DNA of 64,000 bases from JBBRHQ01 sp963738305 (GCA_963738305.1 CAVTVU010000001.1:744001-808000); one strand, 5' to 3'; counted from the first letter of the stretch, positions 1 to 16,525 are shown. The notes: generated by a model from the sequence alone, not told the origin. Made by a program: numbers and translations.

Positions 1-31
1 CGACGGCGCCAGACGCGCCTGGCGCCGCGGA

Positions 32-775
32 ATGCGGGCCACCGCGACCAGGGCAAGCACGGTCGGGCCGGCCCTGGGCCGCGCGGCCGGCCGGGCCTGG
101 GCTCTGATCGCGCCGCTCTTCGCCTTCGCCTTCGGGCTGCTTGCGCGCGGCTACCGGCTGTTGCGGGCCGGACTGGTCCGCCTGGGGCGGATGGTCCGCG
201 GCGGCATCCGCCGCCTCGATCGTCTCCTGACGCCGGCGCGTGGGGCCTTCCTGGTCACCGTCGGGGCCGCCGGATGCCTGGTGCTTTCCCAGTTCGTCAA
301 CTACCGGGGAGTCGAGATCGGACAGCCGGGCTACGGCCAGGTGGCGGCGATCGCCTCGGCCCCGCAGATGGACCTCCAGAGGGCCGGCGAGGCTCATTCC
401 TACCTGCTCATCCCACTCGCCGTCTTCGCCGTGGTGATGGCCGCCGTGGCCGCCATCGCCGGTCGGCGCCGTGCCGCCGAGATGGTGGCCCTCGCCGGGC
501 TCGCCGGGCTCGCGGTGACGCTGCTGATCGACATGCCCAGCGGCCTGGACGCGGGCTCCGTAGGGGTCCGGTTCTCCGGCGCGCACGCGGTGTTGCGAGA
601 GGGGTTCTACGCTCAGCTCGCCGCCTGCGCCGGCCTCGTAATCTGCGGCGCGGCGCTGGTGCTCGACCTGGGCGCGGCCCGCTCGGGCGCGAGGAGGCGA
701 GCTCGACATCACCGCCGGCAGGACCGGACGCGGCGCTCGCGGAAGGCGCCGTCGTTGGCGGAGAGCGGCACGTGA
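32..775 (+). CDS. Polytopic membrane protein, tandem paralog 1
   Basis: I do not recognise a named family. The 247-residue protein has a basic N-terminal stretch, then about four hydrophobic segments (near residues 20-45, 72-90, 125-145, 150-168 and 195-215), and an Arg-rich tail. Short blocks such as LLIDMPSGLDAG and a second-half EGFYAQL recur at equivalent places in the next gene (LLIDVPDAG and EGGFWLEL), so the two look like a tandem duplication. The stop overlaps the next GTG start (GTGA), which implies translational coupling. The true start could lie upstream of the window, since only 31 bases precede this ATG. Function unknown; probably an integral inner-membrane protein. Confidence 0.6.
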   Translation: MRATATRASTVGPALGRAAGRAWALIAPLFAFAFGLLARGYRLLRAGLVRLGRMVRGGIRRLDRLLTPARGAFLVTVGAAGCLVLSQFVNYRGVEIGQPGYGQVAAIASAPQMDLQRAGEAHSYLLIPLAVFAVVMAAVAAIAGRRRAAEMVALAGLAGLAVTLLIDMPSGLDAGSVGVRFSGAHAVLREGFYAQLAACAGLVICGAALVLDLGAARSGARRRARHHRRQDRTRRSRKAPSLAESGT

Positions 776-1347
776 GCGAGGGGGCCCGCTACGAGCGAGT
801 TCTTCCCTTCTCCTGCCTGGCCGGAGCGTTGCTGCTGATCGCCTCCGAGCTGATGGACACCTTCCGCTTCGACGCGGTGGATGAGGTGTCGGGAGGCGTC
901 GGGGCAGTCACCACCGTGGCCGACCGCCACCAGCACGCGATGCTCATTCTCGGCCTGTTCGCGGTCCTTGCCCTCCTCGTTGCGATCGGGACCGGCTCGA
1001 AGCCCGCCGCGGTGGCCGTCGCCGTGTCCGGGGCCGCCGCGTTGCTCCTGTTCGTCCTCATCGACGTCCCCGACGCCGGCAAGGTCGGGACCTTCAGTGA
1101 CGCCGGGCGCTCGTTCGTCGACGCCAAGGCGGTTCCCGAGGGTGGCTTCTGGCTGGAGCTGATCGGGGCGTTGGTGCTCGCGGTCTGCGGGGGCGCGCTG
1201 GCGACCCTCAGCCCGGCCCAACTTCGGGCGCTGCGACCCGGGGCGCGGAAGGGCGAGAAGAAGGGGAGCGGCACCGCGACCCCGAAGCGAGGGCGCAGGC
1301 GTGTGCCCCGTCTGCGCAAGGCCTCCCAGGAGGCCGGCGGCAGCTAG
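772..1347 (+). CDS. Polytopic membrane protein, tandem paralog 2
   Basis: A 191-residue membrane protein starting at GTG 772, which overlaps the stop of the upstream paralog by four bases. Hydrophobic segments are visible near residues 8-25, 55-75, 82-98 and 128-148, followed by a Lys/Arg-rich cytoplasmic tail. It shares the spacing and short motifs of its neighbour: a His-containing turn before the second helix (RHQHAM against EAHSYL) and a LLID(V/M)P motif after the third. No catalytic motif is visible. The longer open frame that begins upstream at 274 is a GC-driven extension and overlaps paralog 1 out of frame, so I reject that start. The gene converges on rpsG with a 4-base gap. Confidence 0.6.
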   Translation: MSEGARYERVLPFSCLAGALLLIASELMDTFRFDAVDEVSGGVGAVTTVADRHQHAMLILGLFAVLALLVAIGTGSKPAAVAVAVSGAAALLLFVLIDVPDAGKVGTFSDAGRSFVDAKAVPEGGFWLELIGALVLAVCGGALATLSPAQLRALRPGARKGEKKGSGTATPKRGRRRVPRLRKASQEAGGS

Positions 1348-1351
1348 CTGG

Positions 1352-1822
1352 CTACCAGCGGTAGTGGGCGAACGCCTTGTTCGCCTGGGCCATCCGGTAG
1401 ATGTCGTCCTTGCGCTTCCACGCGCTGCCCTGCTGCTTGGTCGCGTCGAGGATCTCATTCGCGAGGCGCTCGGCCATCAAGTACTCGCGGCGGCGGCGGG
1501 CGAAGTCCACGAGCCAGCGGACCGCGAGCGTGCGGGCGCGGCGGGCCGGAACTTCGACAGGAACCTGGTAGGTGGCGCCACCGACCCGGCGGGAGCGGAC
1601 CTCCAGCACCGGAGTCAGTTGCTTGACCGCCTCGTCGAGAGTCTCCACCGGGTCCTCACCCGAGCGCTCCCCGACCAGCGCCAGGGCGTCGTAGACGATC
1701 TCCTCGGCGCGCGACTTCTTGCCGTGGGTCATCACCTTGTTGATCACCTGCTGGACGAGCCGGCTGCGATGCCGCGAGTCTGGCTCGACCGGTCGGATCT
1801 GGGCTGCGGTGCGGCGCGGCAT
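1352..1822 (-). CDS. rpsG: 30S ribosomal protein S7
   Basis: S7 nucleates assembly of the 30S head by binding the 3' major domain of 16S rRNA. The 156-residue length is normal for the family. Recognisable family segments are the N-terminal basic MPRRTAAQIRPVEPD, the INKVMTHGKKS motif, and a C-terminal AQANKAFAHYRW. It is intact. It follows rpsL with a 5-base gap, the usual order. However, the expected downstream fusA and tuf genes are absent; the next genes are the convergent membrane proteins, so the str operon is shortened here. Confidence 0.97.
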   Translation of the reverse strand: MPRRTAAQIRPVEPDSRHRSRLVQQVINKVMTHGKKSRAEEIVYDALALVGERSGEDPVETLDEAVKQLTPVLEVRSRRVGGATYQVPVEVPARRARTLAVRWLVDFARRRREYLMAERLANEILDATKQQGSAWKRKDDIYRMAQANKAFAHYRW

Positions 1823-1827
1823 CCGGT

Positions 1828-2220
1828 CTAACGCTTGACGCCGTAGCGGGAGCGGGCCTGACGGCGGTCACTGACGCCCGCGGCGTCGAGGGTGCCGCGG
1901 ACGACCTTGTAGCGGACGCCCGGAAGGTCCTTGACGCGGCCGCCCCTGACCAGCACGACCGAGTGCTCCTGGAGGTTGTGGCCCTCGCCGGGAATGTAGG
2001 TGGTGACCTCCATTCCGTTGGTCAACCGCACCCGCGCGATCTTGCGGAGTGCCGAGTTCGGCTTCTTCGGCGTCACCGTGGCAACCCTGGTGCAAACGCC
2101 GCGGCGCTGCGGCGCCGAGACGCGCTTCTTGCGGCCCTGCCCGGACTTCAACCCCGGCGTGGTGACCTTCTTCTTGGGGCGCTTGCGGCCCTTCCTGACG
2201 AGTTGGTTCGTGTTCGGCAC
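1828..2220 (-). CDS. rpsL: 30S ribosomal protein S12
   Basis: S12 sits at the decoding centre of the 30S subunit and governs translational accuracy; it is the classical streptomycin-resistance target. I start it at GTG 2220 because the family begins with PNTNQLVRKGR; an ATG 60 bases further upstream would add an unrelated Gly/Arg leader. Diagnostic segments are CTRVATVTPKKPNSALRK and IPGEGHNLQEHS, covering the K43 and K88-type positions where streptomycin resistance maps; both carry the sensitive-type lysines (TPKKPNS) or the conserved context. Intact, 130 residues. It is first in a two-gene unit with rpsG. Confidence 0.96.
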   Translation of the reverse strand: MPNTNQLVRKGRKRPKKKVTTPGLKSGQGRKKRVSAPQRRGVCTRVATVTPKKPNSALRKIARVRLTNGMEVTTYIPGEGHNLQEHSVVLVRGGRVKDLPGVRYKVVRGTLDAAGVSDRRQARSRYGVKR

Positions 2221-2280
2221 GGCGGCGAATGGTAGCGGGCGGCGACCGAGCGTGAGATGGCCGCCGCCTGCCCTCAGCAC

Positions 2281-2601
2281 CTAGTTACCGCCCTCGCCCG
2301 CGGTATCGCCATCGCCTTCGATCACGACCAGCTTGTAGTTCTGGTCGAGGCGGACGTCGACGGTCCGGCCATCGGGCTCCCCCACCTCGACCTCCCAGGT
2401 GGCGCCGTTCTCCCCGTCGCGCTCGACCGAGTTGGCCTTGCCGCCGGTGATGGCCAGCGCTGCCTTCTCCGCCTTGGCAGCTCCCGGACCGGTGGCGTTC
2501 TCTCCGCCGTCGGAGCCGACGGCGCCGGCAACGGCGGCCCCCCCGGCCCCGAGGGCGGCGACCGCGCCGGTGATTACGACGACCTTCCTGGCTCTGTTCA
2601 T
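2281..2601 (-). CDS. Secreted PepSY-like small protein
   Basis: A 106-residue protein with an N-terminal signal or anchor helix (basic MNRARK then VVVITGAVAALGAGGAAVAGAVG), an Ala/Lys-rich linker (AAKAEKAALAITGGK), and a C-terminal region of the PepSY type, with a TWEVEV strand, a VDVRLD strand and a final KLVVIEGD strand. PepSY modules are found on protease propeptides and in small extracytoplasmic proteins, where they are thought to modulate peptidases. It is likely exported. It lies 60 bases upstream of rpsL on the same strand, but its function gives no reason to link it to the ribosome. The family call rests on the alternating strand pattern and not on a computed match. Confidence 0.6.
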   Translation of the reverse strand: MNRARKVVVITGAVAALGAGGAAVAGAVGSDGGENATGPGAAKAEKAALAITGGKANSVERDGENGATWEVEVGEPDGRTVDVRLDQNYKLVVIEGDGDTAGEGGN

Positions 2602-2716
2602 TTCTGCTCCTTATCGGTTTGGACTTCGCGTACCCCCACCCCCTTGAGGCTGCGGTGGCCCGATGAGACCGCGATGAGAGGCGGTTTTTGGCAGCCGGGC
2701 AACTAGGCTTGGCCCG

Positions 2717-3229
2717 ATGGCCGAGCGACCGATCCTCGCCGTTGACGTCGACGGCGTCATCAGCCTCTTCGGCTTCGAGGAGCCGCCCGATCGCAGCCTC
2801 GCCAGCTTCGAGCTGATCGACGGCATGGTGCACTGCATCTCGCTGGGTGCCGGTGAGCGCTTGCGGCGTCTCGCCGAGTACTACGAGCTCGTCTGGGCTA
2901 CCGGCTGGGAGGAGCGCGCCAACGACGTCCTGCCCCGAATTCTCGGGCTGCCCGAGCTGCCCGTGGTCAACTTCGGCGGCGCCGCCCAGTTCGGCACCGC
3001 CCACTGGAAGCTGGAGCCGCTGGCCGAGCTCGCCGAGGGCCGCGCGCTGGCCTGGATCGACGACTCCTTCGACGAGAGCTGTTACGAGTGGGCGCGCTCG
3101 CGCTCTCATCCGACGCTGCTGGTGCCAACCGAGTCGAAGCTTGGCCTGGAGGAGGCCCACGCCGAGGCGCTCTCGGCCTGGGCCCGCGGTCTGGAGCGCG
3201 AGTCGCAGCCGGGACAGGCGGACCTCTAA
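2717..3229 (+). CDS. HAD-like hydrolase family protein
   Basis: A 170-residue protein with haloacid dehalogenase-like motifs. Motif I is VDVDGVIS near residue 10 (the nucleophile Asp and general acid Asp are both present). A motif II-like WATGWEERAND lies near residue 55. The acidic motif LAWIDDSFDE is near residue 112. It lacks a large cap domain. The set resembles the small HAD-like proteins of actinobacteria annotated as hydrolase-like or 'secreted protein'; the substrate cannot be told. The ATG is 9 bases after an ACTAGGCTTGGCCCG spacer with no clear Shine-Dalgarno sequence. The next small membrane-protein gene begins 11 bases downstream, so the two may be cotranscribed. Confidence 0.7.
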   Translation: MAERPILAVDVDGVISLFGFEEPPDRSLASFELIDGMVHCISLGAGERLRRLAEYYELVWATGWEERANDVLPRILGLPELPVVNFGGAAQFGTAHWKLEPLAELAEGRALAWIDDSFDESCYEWARSRSHPTLLVPTESKLGLEEAHAEALSAWARGLERESQPGQADL

Positions 3230-3240
3230 ACTCTTAGCTG

Positions 3241-3570
3241 GTGGAGGGTTTCTGGCCCATTTTCTTCCTGATCGTGGTCCTGAAGATCCCCGTGCTCGGG
3301 TCGCTCTGGCTCGTCTGGTGGGCCTCGCATCCGGCCCCCGAGGCGGACGGCGCCGAGGACTCAGACGGAGGCTTCCGCCGCTGGCGCCCGCAGCCGCGGC
3401 GGCCCAAGGGCCCCCGCCGCGGCCCCCACGGGGGTGGAGCCGCGAAGGCGCTGCCGGCCTGTCCGCCCGGCTCCCGCACGCGGGTCCTCAGCCCGCCGGC
3501 CCCGGCCCGCGCCGGCTTCGCCCACGCCCGCGGCGCTGCCCAGCCGGCGCGCGAGCGCTCCGGCCACTAG
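3241..3570 (+). CDS. Small single-pass membrane protein
   Basis: A 109-residue ORF beginning at GTG 3241. One clear hydrophobic helix (FWPIFFLIVVLKIPVLGSLW, residues 4-23, continuing LVWWAS) is followed by an acidic stretch (EADGAEDSD) and then a Pro/Arg/Gly-rich tail without visible domain structure. The tail is typical of low-complexity high-GC cytoplasmic extensions, and the true C-terminus could be shorter if an indel is present. No function is proposed. It sits 11 bases after the HAD-like gene on the same strand and converges on the flavin monooxygenase gene. Confidence 0.5.
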   Translation: MEGFWPIFFLIVVLKIPVLGSLWLVWWASHPAPEADGAEDSDGGFRRWRPQPRRPKGPRRGPHGGGAAKALPACPPGSRTRVLSPPAPARAGFAHARGAAQPARERSGH

Positions 3571-3597
3571 CGGCGCCACTCGCGAGACTTCGATAAG

Positions 3598-4989
3598 TCA
3601 CCGTATTGGTGTTTCAGATCCGTCTCGCCAGCTGGGTCCGGTGCGAGCGGGGCCATTGCTCCCGCGGCGACGGGCGCCCTGTCGACGCTCGCGCCGCAGC
3701 TCGCGCATGTAGGGGTGGAAGTCCACCTGGATCGTGTGCCGCTTCGAGGCGACGTAGCGGCGCGCCATCCGCGTCCGGGTCCGCTCGATCTCCTCGCGCA
3801 TCTTCGCCACGGCAGGGAGGGCGGCCTTGCCCTCGAGCAGGTCGGCGACCCATTGCGACTGCTGCTCGGCGACCGGCATGATCGCCCCCAGCGGCTGGAT
3901 CAGGCCGATGAAGTAGAGGCCCGGGCACTCGACCGACACCACCCGGCGGTAAAGATCGATGCGGTTGTCGGGCGCCGAGAGCAGCGAGGGGTCGAGGAAC
4001 GGGAAGGTGATCCTGTAGCCGGTGCAGTAGATGACGAGGTCGATCTCCTCTTCACTGCCGTCGACGAAGCCGACGCTGTGCCCGACGAAGCGCTCGATGT
4101 TCGGCTTCACGGTGATGTCGCCGTGCCCGATCCGCGGCAGCAGCTCTGAGGAGACCGTCGGATGCGCCTCGAGCAGCTTGTGATCGGGCTCGGGCAGGCC
4201 GTATGAGGTGACGTCGCCGGTCGCCGTCTTCAGCGCCGCCATGAAGGCTCGCCGCTGGACGGCCAGCGGCAGCCGGGAGAGCACTTCGGAGCCCGTCTCG
4301 TCGGTCGGCCGGCCGCGCAGGTACTTGGGGATGACGTAGGCCCCGCGGCGCATCGCCAGGAAGGTCGCGTCGGCGACCCGCGAAGACTCCACGGCGATGT
4401 CGGTGGCGGAGTTGCCGATGCCCAGCACCAGCACTCGCTTTCCACGCAGGACGTCGGGCTCGCGGTAGTGGTGGACGTGCATCTGCTCCCCGAGGAACTC
4501 CTCGGACCCCGGGAAGGGAGGCTCCGGCCAGCGGGGATCCCAGTGATGCCCGTTGGCGACGAGCACCGCCCCGTAGCGCCCGCTCTCGCGCCGGCCCCGG
4601 TCGTCCTCGGTTACGACCTCCCACTCGCCGCCGGCCGGCTCGACGCTAAGGACCTCGGTGCGGAAGCGGATGTCCTCGCGGAAGCCGAAGTGGTCCACGT
4701 AGTCGTCGAAGTAGCGGGCGATCTGGAAATGGTCGGGGTAGTCGGGATAGTCGTCGGGCATCGGGTAGCTGGCGTAGGCCATCTGCCCGCGGGAGGTGTT
4801 GATGTGCAGCGAGCGGTAGGCCGAGGACATCCCGTTGTCGTTCTCATAGCGCCAGTTGCCGCCGACCTCCGAGCCCTTCTCGAAGCAGTCGAAGGGGATG
4901 CCCCGCTCGGCCAGCACCTGGCAGGAGGCGATCCCGGAGGAACCGGCGCCGATCACACAGACCTTCTGCCCCGGCCGAAGCGCGCTCAC
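3598..4989 (-). CDS. Flavin-containing monooxygenase
   Basis: An NAD(P)H- and FAD-dependent monooxygenase of the FMO/BVMO superfamily. From GTG 4989 the protein is 463 residues, opening with the FAD Rossmann motif VCVIGAGSSG about residue 10. The NADPH-binding VLVLGIGNSATDIA motif lies near residue 190, and an FMO-type ATG-like motif, IYCTGYRITFPFL, near residue 345. It ends in a basic tail. I prefer GTG 4989 because the longer frame to 5214 runs through dispersed repeat copy A and encodes no family sequence. It is intact, unlike the second monooxygenase at 26.6 kb. The substrate is unknown; relatives oxidise soft nitrogen or sulfur nucleophiles or ketones. Confidence 0.85.
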   Translation of the reverse strand: MSALRPGQKVCVIGAGSSGIASCQVLAERGIPFDCFEKGSEVGGNWRYENDNGMSSAYRSLHINTSRGQMAYASYPMPDDYPDYPDHFQIARYFDDYVDHFGFREDIRFRTEVLSVEPAGGEWEVVTEDDRGRRESGRYGAVLVANGHHWDPRWPEPPFPGSEEFLGEQMHVHHYREPDVLRGKRVLVLGIGNSATDIAVESSRVADATFLAMRRGAYVIPKYLRGRPTDETGSEVLSRLPLAVQRRAFMAALKTATGDVTSYGLPEPDHKLLEAHPTVSSELLPRIGHGDITVKPNIERFVGHSVGFVDGSEEEIDLVIYCTGYRITFPFLDPSLLSAPDNRIDLYRRVVSVECPGLYFIGLIQPLGAIMPVAEQQSQWVADLLEGKAALPAVAKMREEIERTRTRMARRYVASKRHTIQVDFHPYMRELRRERRQGARRRGSNGPARTGPSWRDGSETPIR

Positions 4990-5003
4990 GCGCGGGAAAC
5001 TAG

Positions 5004-5096
5004 ACAATAGCGGCGGCTTCGCCGCCTGACATGCCGGTGCCGGCGCTCGCTCCGCGCCGGCAAAGCAGAACCCAATTGCGGCGGCTTCCCCGCCCA
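5004..5096. repeat. Dispersed GC-rich palindromic repeat, family 1, copy A
   Basis: Contains GCGGCGGCTTCGCCGCC (a hairpin) followed by TGACATGC, a second stem of CCGGCG/CGCCGG type, an AGCAGAACCCA segment and a second GCGGCGGCTTC. The same order of blocks occurs at 20491-20582 and 21936-22003. This copy fills the gap upstream of the flavin monooxygenase start and before the RTX gene. Confidence 0.75.
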
Positions 5097-7025
5097 GGGT
5101 TGCCCGCTGGCGCTCAAACCTTGGCCGGTTTCGCCGATACAAGGACCAGGGCAGCGGGTTATCACTCAACAGGGACTTCCGAATGCGACGAGCCTCTCGA
5201 GATACTTCCGGCACGTCGTCCTGGCAGCTTCTCTCCGCGCGCAGGCGCGGGCCGGCTGCCCCCTGCCGAGGCAGCGCAAACCTGCGCCGGGCACCGGGCG
5301 ACGATCGTCGGCACCCCCGGCCCCGACCGGATCGTCGGCAGGAGGGCCAGCGACGTGATCGCCGGGCTGGGCGGCAACGACGTGATCCTCGACGGACCCA
5401 ACGGCAACGACATCCTCTGCGGCGACGGTGGGCGCGACCGGCTCGTCGCCGGCCACGGCAACGATCGCCTCTACGGTGGCGGTGGCCGCGACATCGCGAT
5501 CGGCGGGCAGGGAAACGACCGTCTCTCCGGCGGCGGCGGCGACGACGTTCTGCTGGGCGGGTCCGGAAACGACCGGATCGACGGCGGCGCCGGGGCGGAC
5601 CGAGCCCGCGGCTTCACCGGCAACGACCGATCCGCGGCGACGCGGGTCCCGACAGGCTCTTCGCCGAGAACGGCGATGACCTCATCCACGGCGGTGGTGG
5701 CGACGACCTGGTCGACGGGGGCCTCGGCGACGACGTCCCGATCTACGACGGCGGCGTCTACGGCGACGGCGGCAGCGACCGCGTCCTCGGCGGCACCGGC
5801 GTCGACCTGGTCGACGGCGGGCCGGGCGACGGAGACGTCGTCCGCGGCGACCAGGGGCCAGACACGATCGTCGGCGGGCCGGGCGCCGCGCGACATCGCC
5901 TCCTTCAGCACCGCCTCGGTGGTCAGCAGGCTGGGCTGGGCGAGCCCCGGGCTGCCAGCACACCGCGCGGCTTCGGGCTGGTGGTGGACATGGATCGCGG
6001 CGTCGCCTGCGAGTTCCTCGCCCACGACAAGATCCTGGTCCAGAAGCTGCGGGGATCGAGGACGTGGTCGGCACCGCCTTCCCGGACCGGATCGCGGCGA
6101 CGGCGGTCCCAACCGGATCGACGGCGGGCCCGGTGACGACCGCCTCAGCGGCGGTGCCGGCCGCGACGAGGCATTTGGGGGTCGGGCTACGACCTCTGCA
6201 GCGACTTCGAGAGGGAGACCTCCTGCCCGGGGCCGAGCGGCGAGGGCCGGCTGACCGAGGTGGAGCTGAACCGCTCGATCGACGGCTCCTCGACCCTCGT
6301 GGTCCTGGGCTCGGGCTCCGGCAACCGGATCCGCGTCGGGTATCAGGCGCGGCCGCTACTCGGTCTCCGACGCTCCGGGATCGATGCCGGGGAGCGAGTC
6401 GGGCTGCGACCAGGGACAACGACGGCGGGGTCGAGTGCGCCGACGAGCTCGCTCGACTCGCTGCTCGTCGACGGCGGCGCCGGCGGTGACCGGGTGACGA
6501 TCGCCGACTCGGTGCCGCCCTCGGTGGACGTGACCGTCGATGGGGGACGCCGGCAACGACCGGATCGTCGGAGGCCGCGGCGCAGATCACCTCAGGTCGG
6601 GATCGGGCGGCAGGGACACGGTGATCGGCCGAGGCGGGGGCGACGCTCTCTACGGCGGCGGCAACGACCCCGACCGCCTCTTCGGCGGCCCGGGACCGGA
6701 CCTCTCGACCCTCCCGGCCACCTGCCGGGGCGGCAGCCTGATCAACGGCGGGCTCGAGCCGCGACAACGTCTCCTACGCCCTCTCCGATCAGAACAGCGT
6801 CTGGGTGATGAGCCTGAAGACGCGACACCGCGGGCTTCAAGCGCAGGCGCTGCGGGCACGACCGGCTGGTCGGCGTCTCCTCGCTGGAGGGAACCAAGGG
6901 GGTGGACATCCTGATCGGTGACGGCCGCCACAACGGGCTGCTCGGCCACGAGGGCGCCGACGTCTTCCGCGCCGGCGGCGGCAAGGACTACGTCGACGCC
7001 CGCGACGGCGGGCGCGACAGGGTGG

Positions 7026-11154
<4,129 letters not shown>

Positions 11155-11156
11155 GT

Positions 11157-14770
<3,614 letters not shown>

Positions 14771-14935
14771 GTCGGCGACTCCTCAGGTGGTCAGAGGGAC
14801 GTAAAGATGGGCGCGAAATTCGACGCGAGGGCACAACGGCGCGCGACCGTAGAAAATACCACACGCACGCGCCTGCCCACAAGGGTTGGCTGAGCCGCCG
14901 CGCCAAAATCGCCCGAATTGCTGGGATTTTCAGCG

Positions 14936-15326
14936 CTACTTGAGCTCGACGGTGGCGCCGGCCTCCTCGAGCTCGGCCTTGAGCTTCTCGCCCTCATCGC
15001 GCTCGACACCCTCCTTGATCGCCTTCGGCGCCTCGTCGACCACGGCCTTGGCCTCCTTCAGCCCCAGCCCAGTCGCGGCGCGGACGACCTTGATCACGGG
15101 GACCTTCTGGCCACCGACCTCGGTCAGGACCACGTCGACCGTCGACGACTCCTCCTCGGCCGCCGTCGCCGCCGTCGCCGCCGTCCGCGGCAGCCGGAGC
15201 CGCAGCGGCGACCGCCGTAGCGGAAACGCCGAACTCCTCCTCGAGCGCCTTGATCCGCTCGGAGAGCTCGAGCACCGAGATCCCCTTCAACTCCTCGATC
15301 CAGTCCTCGGTTGTCACCTTTGCCAT
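14936..15326 (-). CDS. rplL: 50S ribosomal protein L7/L12 (one frameshift)
   Basis: L12 forms the multimeric stalk that recruits translation GTPases. The N-terminal dimerisation domain (KVTTEDWIEELKGISVLELS) is followed by an Ala/Gly/Asp hinge. The C-terminal domain is in another frame (EVGGQKVPVIKVVRAATGLG, then LKEAKAVVDEAP). The break lies in the repetitive hinge near 15160-15185, where a GCCGCCGTC repeat makes indels likely. About 129 residues after repair, the normal length. Its start is 4 bases after the end of rplJ, the usual stalk operon order. Confidence 0.94.
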
Positions 15327-15330
15327 TTAG

Positions 15331-16239
15331 CTACTCCTCTTCGTTCGAAGCTTCTGGTTGCTCTGAAGTCTCTGAATCACTGCCCGACGCGTCCTCAGCT
15401 TCGCTTCCGGGCGCGTCGGGGTCCCCGGCATCCTGCTCAGCGGCCTCGGGCTCCGACGCCTCCTTTGCGGGTGGGTCGGGGGCGTCGTCAGGTTGGGGCT
15501 CCGGTGCTTCGCTTGCGGCCTCGACCTGCGGTGCTTCGGCCTGGGTCTCGGGTGAGGCCGGCTCTGAGGCCTCATCCTTGGACGCCTCTTCGGCGGGTGG
15601 CGCGGAGGTGGGCTCCTCGCCCGCAGCCTGCGAGGACGAGGTGTCCTCCTCCGCGACAGGACCCGCGGCCGAGGCGTCCGAGCCCTCGGAGTCGGCGTCG
15701 GCAGCTGCTGGAGGCTCGCCAGTGACCAGGCCCTGGTCGGCCATCTGCTGCAGCGCGATCGCGAGGCCGGAGACCATCGAGCCGAGGCCGCGAACCAGGC
15801 CGGTGAGCGGGCTGGCGACGACGCCGGCGAACTGGCCGTTGAGGACGTCGCGCGAGGGCAGGCGGGCGATCGAGGCGAAGGTCTCCTCGTCGAGCGTGAG
15901 CCCGTCCATGAAGCCGCCCTTGAAGGCGAGGACGTCGTGCTCGCGGTTGAAGGTGGAGATCGCCTTGGCGGCCGTGGCCGTGTCGCCGCGGATGAAGGTC
16001 AGCGCGGTCGGGCCCTCGAGCAGCTCGCTCAGCTCCTCGCGCCCGGCCTTCTCCGCGGCCAGCTTGGTCAGCCGGTTCTTGACGATGCGGAAGCTGGTTT
16101 CGGCCTCGCGCAGGCTGCCGCGCAGCGTCGCGGCCTCGGGGACGCTGATGCCGCGGTAGTCGATCGCGAAGATCGCCTCGGCGCCCTCGATCTGGGCGGC
16201 GATCTCATCGACCACCGCTGCTTTCTCATCCCGGTTCAA
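15331..16239 (-). CDS. rplJ: 50S ribosomal protein L10 with long acidic C-terminal extension
   Basis: L10 anchors L12 dimers to 23S rRNA. I start it at TTG 16239, giving LNRDEKAAVVDEIAAQIEGA; a GAGGAA ribosome-binding site is 8 bases upstream and the longer frame would run into the leader. Residues 1-175 are a normal L10, including IDYRGISVPEAATLR and IVKNRLTKLAA. Unusually, about 125 more residues follow, made almost entirely of Ala, Glu, Ser, Pro and Asp with no frameshift. Family members usually stop at 165-180 residues. The tail could add negative charge near the stalk. Upstream lies an L10-type leader, pointing to autoregulation by L10-L12. Confidence 0.93.
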   Translation of the reverse strand: MNRDEKAAVVDEIAAQIEGAEAIFAIDYRGISVPEAATLRGSLREAETSFRIVKNRLTKLAAEKAGREELSELLEGPTALTFIRGDTATAAKAISTFNREHDVLAFKGGFMDGLTLDEETFASIARLPSRDVLNGQFAGVVASPLTGLVRGLGSMVSGLAIALQQMADQGLVTGEPPAAADADSEGSDASAAGPVAEEDTSSSQAAGEEPTSAPPAEEASKDEASEPASPETQAEAPQVEAASEAPEPQPDDAPDPPAKEASEPEAAEQDAGDPDAPGSEAEDASGSDSETSEQPEASNEEE

Positions 16240-16249
16240 GCTTTTCGTT

Positions 16250-16390
16250 CCTCGATCTGTGTGTGCTGCCGTCCGGCCCGAGCCCACGAAAAAACCCGCT
16301 CGCAGGCGGGCTCAGCGACGCACGGTCTCTCTGGCTCCACCTGCACCGGGCTTGCGGGCCCTGGGGGCCCCGCCGGTGGTCTCTGGCAGG
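16250..16390 (-). promoter_or_regulatory. Ribosomal protein L10 leader (autoregulatory RNA)
   Basis: The transcript upstream of rplJ has the expected features of the L10 leader family: a CCAGAGACCACCGGC block, a long GC stem, GGAGCCAGAGAGACCG, and then a terminator-like hairpin before the rplJ start. In known leaders the L10(L12)n complex binds a kink-turn in this RNA and represses the operon. The assignment is from position and motif resemblance; a covariance-model search would settle it. Confidence 0.6.
16287..16314 (-). terminator. Intrinsic terminator-like hairpin in the rplJ leader
   Basis: On the minus strand, CCCGC-ctgcga-GCGGG is followed directly by six T residues. It lies about 50 bases upstream of the rplJ start and inside the leader, so it is best read as an attenuator. 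Confidence 0.65.
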
Positions 16391-16396
16391 CCGCGG

Positions 16397-16426
16397 AGTG
16401 TAGAGCAACTCGGCCGCGACCGTCAC
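16397..16426 (-). promoter_or_regulatory. Candidate promoter for rplJ-rplL-rpoB-rpoC
   Basis: On the minus strand a -35-like GTGACG (16421-16426) and a -10-like TACACT (16397-16402) are separated by 18 bases. This places the transcription start about 150 bases upstream of rplJ, which fits a long leader. Match to the vegetative consensus is moderate. Confidence 0.45.
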
Positions 16427-16466
16427 CGATCCCTGCCCAGCTCGTCCACGGTCGCCGAGAGCGAAG

Positions 16467-16489
16467 TTTCCTCTCACTATGAGAGGAAA
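16467..16489. repeat. Dispersed palindromic repeat, family 3, copy 1
   Basis: A perfect 10-base inverted repeat, TTTCCTCTCA-cta-TGAGAGGAAA, followed by TCGCAGTCTCGGCGG. A diverged copy with the same downstream TTGCACTCTCGCCG is at 44343. It lies between the rplJ promoter and the 3' end of the secreted-protein gene. Confidence 0.7.
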
Positions 16490-16525
16490 TCGCAGTCTCG
16501 GCGGTGGGGTTGGCGCGACGGCGAG

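Noticed and set aside
5..26. Inverted repeat GGCGCCAG-acgcgc-CTGGCGCC at the window edge
   Set aside because: It could be a terminator of an upstream gene or part of coding sequence; with no upstream context it cannot be interpreted.
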